DNA of 64,000 nucleotides from Hyalella azteca (lineage: Eukaryota > Arthropoda > Malacostraca > Amphipoda > Hyalellidae), in contig NW_025934535.1 of assembly GCF_000764305.2 (NCBI RefSeq), positions 124,001-188,000 of the forward strand. Reading direction: 5' to 3'. Below the pieces are notes generated by a model. That model was not told the DNA's origin, did no database searches, and saw only the letters and a list, made by a program, of their open reading frames with translations. A program made the translations under genes and the position numbers. Positions 55,101 to 61,100 of the stretch are shown piece by piece; within the stretch, counting starts at the first letter, position 1, and each line of letters starts with the position of its first letter.

Positions 55101-58100
55101 GAGATTTTTTATAGACGAACAAACTTCAGATGTTACGCCAAAAGTTGCAAGCGACAAACTTATAAGTTATTCATTCCAGAGTCTCAAAGTCTGCCTTCTT
55201 TGGTTATCCCTCTTGTATGTCACGAACCGTTTTTCCTAAATATTTAATTCAGGTTTGATTTCATAAACACAAAACCTAGAAGATTTTGGCTACTTCTCTT
55301 ATCAAATTAGGAGGTATATAAGGAATAACCTTCGGTCCTTCAAGTCAAAAACAAATAAGAAAGAAAGACACTTATTATTTTATTTGATAATTGATTTCAT
55401 TGCAAGGCAAAAGCTTTAATTTACTATTATTCGTGTTGTGTTCACCACAGGAGATGTTTGCGAGGAACGAGAAGACCCTTGCGCTTCTCAGCCCTGCCAC
55501 GGTGAAGCCACTTGCGTCCCTCTGCCAGACTCTGGTTTCAGGTGCCTGTGTCCACCTTCAAGATCAGGCGAATTTTGCGAAGTTGGTGAGTGAACTTTGA
55601 ATAGAAAAAATAATGATACACAATTTATTGAGCCACTGAAATTATTTCCAGGAGACTTCTGGCAGGAATTCACTTTAGTTAAAATTAAAGTAATTTCCAA
55701 TAAAAATTTCTATATTCTTTAAACGATGACGGTAGCATGCTCCATATTTAACGTTTGCAGTTTCCACTGAAATTTTCTTTCCGAAAATAACTCTAGCAGG
55801 CGTACCTCATGAAAGTAAACTCATTACTAGCGACTTTCAAGGAATAATTAACCTGCCTCAATAATGGCCGCTCGGCCCTGACAGTGGACAGGACGTTGCG
55901 TGAGGTTGTCATCCCGGAGTTCGAAGGAGATTCTTATCTGGAGCTGCCAACGCTCGACAACGTCGGGACGGCGTTCGCAATCGAAGTTTGGTTCTTGACG
56001 CGGTCCCCTGAAGGTTTGCTGCTATACAACGGACAGGGCAGCGGCTCCGGAGATTTTGTGTCCATCAACCTCAAGAAAGGACACGTTGAGTTCAAATATA
56101 ACCTTGGCTCCGGAATATCCACATTAAGGTGGGTTATTAAATTAATTTTAACTTATTAGAACAAAATTATGTTTTATTTAGTCGGTAATGGTTTTTAACC
56201 AACCGTCAACAACCGTGATGTTATGAGAGATTTTTCCAATAAACTATTACATATTTGCAATATTATTAATAGGAATTCAAAATTGTTGTGAAATGAAAAA
56301 AAGTAATAAATTTTTAGTCGTTTATGATTACAACCAAAATAATATGCAGTGCCAATTTCGTTCATTGATCTGGTGGGAAATTCAAGTTTCCTCTTAAATT
56401 TCATCGCCATACTTTCATAGTCTCTTTATAATGCAAGATTCAAAGTATTTTGCTCGCCTACCCAAATTTGACACCTGCCACTCACGGTGGATGTTGCATC
56501 CTCTGCAGGAGTTCAGAAGCTGTAGAGCTGGACACGTGGCACGTGGTCCGCGTGCGCCGTAAAAAGAGAAGAGGAACGTTACGCCTCGACCGCGGCAAGC
56601 CCGTGAGAGGCAAGTCCGGCGCCAAGATGATACAACTTAACCTCGATCAGAAGCTTTATTTGGGAGGCTTAGTGTGAGTCTTAAGTAGAGATATATTAAT
56701 TTGTTATACCGATTTTAATCCTTTTTTGTATTGTGATTACTGTCCAAAGACTGAATTTCATCCAATTTCAACGTCGACTTACAAGTTCGGGGCAGCAAGC
56801 GATGCATTGCTAAGCCTAACCAAGTCCCTAACTGATCAGATTGAATTAAATATCGTTAGAACAAACAGAAAGCCATTAAAGGTCCGGCCGACCATTCTGC
56901 TGATGTGATATTCTATTTGTATTACAGGCTATCGCTGCACCAACTTCTGTTCAGAACATCCCAGCTACGAGTTGCTTTTATTAAATACATTATGAATCCC
57001 GTCGGTTTCGCTAAATTATGCATTACCATTCTGCTCGCGCGCGAATAAAAAGTTTAGTGTTTGATGCCGCGTTCACGTGAGCCTGAAATGAAGTTTCACG
57101 GTTGAAAAGCATTGATGCTGGGAAAATTTATTCCGGAATATTTTAGATTCATTGGGCATTTGGGAATACAATTCATAGATTAGGTACGTATTACAAGTGG
57201 TCTGTTAGTGACTAATGAAATATTAGAAGCTTCATCGATGCGAAATTAAAGCTAAGTTGTATTTCAATGCGCTGGCGGAATTAACGCAAAAGCATAGAAA
57301 TAAATCCTCGCATTTATGCGTGATTTCAGTTGCCAGAAGAGAACGGAACTGGTATCTCCTTTTGTCCCACGCAACAATCCATTTAACCAAATGAACTTTT
57401 TGAGTAAATCTAATGAGATGTAAAAAAATTCCCGAGAGAAAAAATATGTGTACGTAGTTTACGAATGTCTTCCCTCTCTGGAATTCTCACCAATTTATTG
57501 AAGCGAGTCACACTTAAATTATTTACATTCAAAAGCCATGTAGCTTTAAGTAGAATAAATTACGGGTCTCTGCTCTAAAGCTCGTAATTAATTGTGGACT
57601 GAGATGCGAGAAATTCTGTAAGTCCGATTTTTTCCTGCAAGTGAAAAATAAATAACAGAGAGTTATTTTTCATCGTTTCCACTAATTCTACCGACAATAT
57701 TCGGCTTAGGCTAGCAGAACTTTCGAAGCACAAATGCATAGGCCAATTTGATTCTCATAAATAAAAAAACATTTTTACCATGCTTCTCGGCAACAATTTT
57801 AGGACATTTATTGAAACGTTCGTTTTCTGAAATAATTTCCCCCTTAAGAAACAATGGAAATATAAATAATTTCTTCCCAGCCCTTCTTGACTTGCTATTA
57901 TTTGAAAGATACAGGCTATTTAGGTACATTATGTTTCTTAAGTGGCAGTTATAAATGGAGCTAAATATAAATAAAAACAGTAAATAAAGAATTTGAACAT
58001 AAGAAAACAATTACTAGACATAAGAAGACACTGCTTTGGCAATGATAGGATATTGTGAGTGGATAGAAAGGTTGGGGTGAGGAGAGTGATTATCTCACTC

Positions 58101-61100
58101 CACAAGAATGAGCATCATGTCGTCTCGGAAGCTGGGTAACGTGCCCGCGGTCATGACGCATTAGTTCTTCGGTAACTGAAATTTTGTTCCTTAGCAGAGG
58201 CAAATTTTCATCGAAATTCTTCGTCGGTTACCGATCTTTTCGTTAACCGAGGCCTTCGCTAACCGAGATTCTACTGTATTTTTAAAATCATTGCACTGCA
58301 TATCTTTGATCTTTAAAAAAGATGTCTAGAATCACTGTCTTACAAACATGCGAAAGATAGCCTGTTTTTTCACGCGTGCTTTACGACGATGGGACCAAAT
58401 GTCTAATGAGTTATTGCCTCATTTTTTCAAATGATTGAAATGTTTCATCACTTGCGACGTAGACTATACACTCACATTAGCCAGTTTAGTTTATTACCCA
58501 AAATTTTATATCCTCGATTTGTGCTCTAAACCAAAACTGTGGCCTTATAGAAGCTCTTTAACAGTGTAGTTTATTATGTCATTTCAAGGTTGGTTCATGA
58601 TAAGCAATTTCCTAAAATCCTCAGTATTCGAGTGCAGTTTTTATAGCTTTGTCTATTATGAAGAAATTAAGTGAATTCTTCTCATATGATAATCGAATTA
58701 GTATGGATCTTAAAATAACGATCTATTGCTATTAAAATATTTTTAATTATATAATTATATTTTTACATATAAATCGAAATTCAGTAGTATGAAATCTCTT
58801 GCGAGATTGCATCTAAAATGTTCACTCCTAATCCTTAACGTTACGATTCTTAAACGAAAGTGACAGCTGCAGTGGGCATAATGCTACATGAAACTGACGT
58901 GTTTAAAGCATTCAAATGAAGTACTCGCAGCGCTTGTCAAGATTCGACCCTGTTAGATTTATGCCTTCATCACGAGGCTGCCAAGTCGAGAAGGATAGCC
59001 TCATTTCCCCAGACAGTGGTGCTTGTGATGCCGCGCTGAATATGCTTTGTCTCGTAGGAATATTACAGTTACTCTGATACATTCAAACGCGCCTAGATCA
59101 TCAGTTAAGCCATCACTTTTGTCTCGCAAATCTCGGTCTAAATCGTGCGGCAGTTCCCCTAAAAGTGGCGACAGTTAAGCCATAGAATTATTGAATGTAA
59201 CACAAATGACGCATCTTTTACTGGAATTGCAGTATACGGACGAAACTATTACTAGATGTTCGTCGAGTTGTTTCACTCTCATGGCTCATGTTATTTAAAG
59301 GAATATTGTGGTAAAAGTTAATTTTATTCGTGACTGAATAAGACATTGACAGTAAAGTTATTGAATAATTTTTATTAATATATTTCACTGAAACTTCAAT
59401 GCTTTTAGTTATAATTTTGTATTTTTACTTCCCCGAAATATTGTGGTGATAGAAACACAAATCTATCAGTAATACATTAGATATGGCCAAAAAATTCCTA
59501 TCCAGTCGATTCAAAAGGTCTCTTCTTGTTGCGGTACATATGTTCAACCAAGTTTTCATGCAAGTATTCTACTCTAATACGAATACTTGAAAAATTGAAT
59601 TATTTGTAAACTGACAAATTTACTGTCAAATTAAGCAGTTGATTTCATAGGAACTTTTAGGCCGCAGAGAAACTTTCCTGATCCTGGACATTTTTTGCGG
59701 TGTCAGTTGTCAAGAAGCTCCAAATACAAAGAATTAGTGGCTTCTTGCGCGTGTTTTTGTTGTACAGGAACTACTCGAGCGCCCATCCGGACTCCGGAGT
59801 GGCGCTTGGTCTGACGGGGGCGATACAGCGACTCGTCGTCAACAGGCAAGAGATGGATGACCTGCCGAAGCGAGCAACCGCCGGCAAAGGAGTAAAAAAG
59901 TGAGCCGCTATTTTTAAACAAAATTATTTTGAATATTTGATTCTCAAAGTCAAATATCAATATTTTGTTTCCAATAACCGATTAATTTCTGGTCTTGAAC
60001 TCCTATTAAAACTTACTCTTTGCCTCATTTAATTTTTGTGACGGCTGAAGAGGCTGCAACCTAAACATCTGACGTGAACCTAACCTTTCCCTTGATATTT
60101 AATTTCATCCACCATTATAGATATTTTTATTGAAGCTCGGAGTTACATTAATCCTGCAATAATATTCTTTTTACAGGCCATAATGTGTGCTATTTTAACA
60201 AGCTTATTTGACTGCCACGAATCGGAGTCGAATCCGTGCGATAAATACATAATTGACATTGTCACAGTATGGATAAAAAAATATAACTCAGTACTCACTG
60301 CAGTGAGTGACAGCGAGCGCATTTTCTCGTCGACGAAAACTTGAGGTCACGGACGGACGGACAGACGGACGGACGGACAGACGGACATGGCGAGCACAAT
60401 AGTGCATTTTTTCCATAAATGAGAAATGCGCTAAAAAGCATCAGCGATCGGAAGATATAAATTTTTTCGGGAAATTGGAATGAGCCTTGCTAATTGCGAG
60501 AAAATTTCGTGTATGTTTTTGAATACATTCATTATATTTTTATTGTTTTTCACCGATGTACATTGTTTTAACTGCTCTCTGGATATCCAGAAGGATTATT
60601 TCCTGAGAAACCAAGGCATTTCTTGAGGTCATTTCATCTGCAGATATAATAGCCCATGTGACTGAAACTACTTTAAGGAATTATCATCCTTAAAATCTTG
60701 AGTCGCCACTAATATCCAAATTAGATTTCTGTCCAAACGTCACTCGAAAAATTACGAGAAATATGGTTTAAACTGAGCACGAAAAGCAGAGGCTTAATCC
60801 AAACGCAGGCGGGGCAAAAGACTTCCTCGCATTGCAACGCATAAATTTGCATGTTTTTATCCTGAAGAAGACGGATGTGTCCTAAAACTAGATCCCTTAT
60901 AACGGTGTCATCCTAACTCCTGCTCGTCCTTTCCCATGAGTCTGGTGGCTTATTACGCTGCTTGGGCAACCTGACAGTCGATGTCTACGACTCATCTTAG
61001 CCTTAGCGGACGGCCGATGTCTACGGCCCATCTTTGCTTTAGCGGACGGTCAATGTCTACGGCCCATCTTTAATTGCTTTAGCGGACAGCCGATATCTAC

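Noticed and set aside
60210..60250. tRNA T-arm-like sequence on the minus strand
   Set aside because: No matching acceptor stem, D-arm or anticodon arm could be placed.
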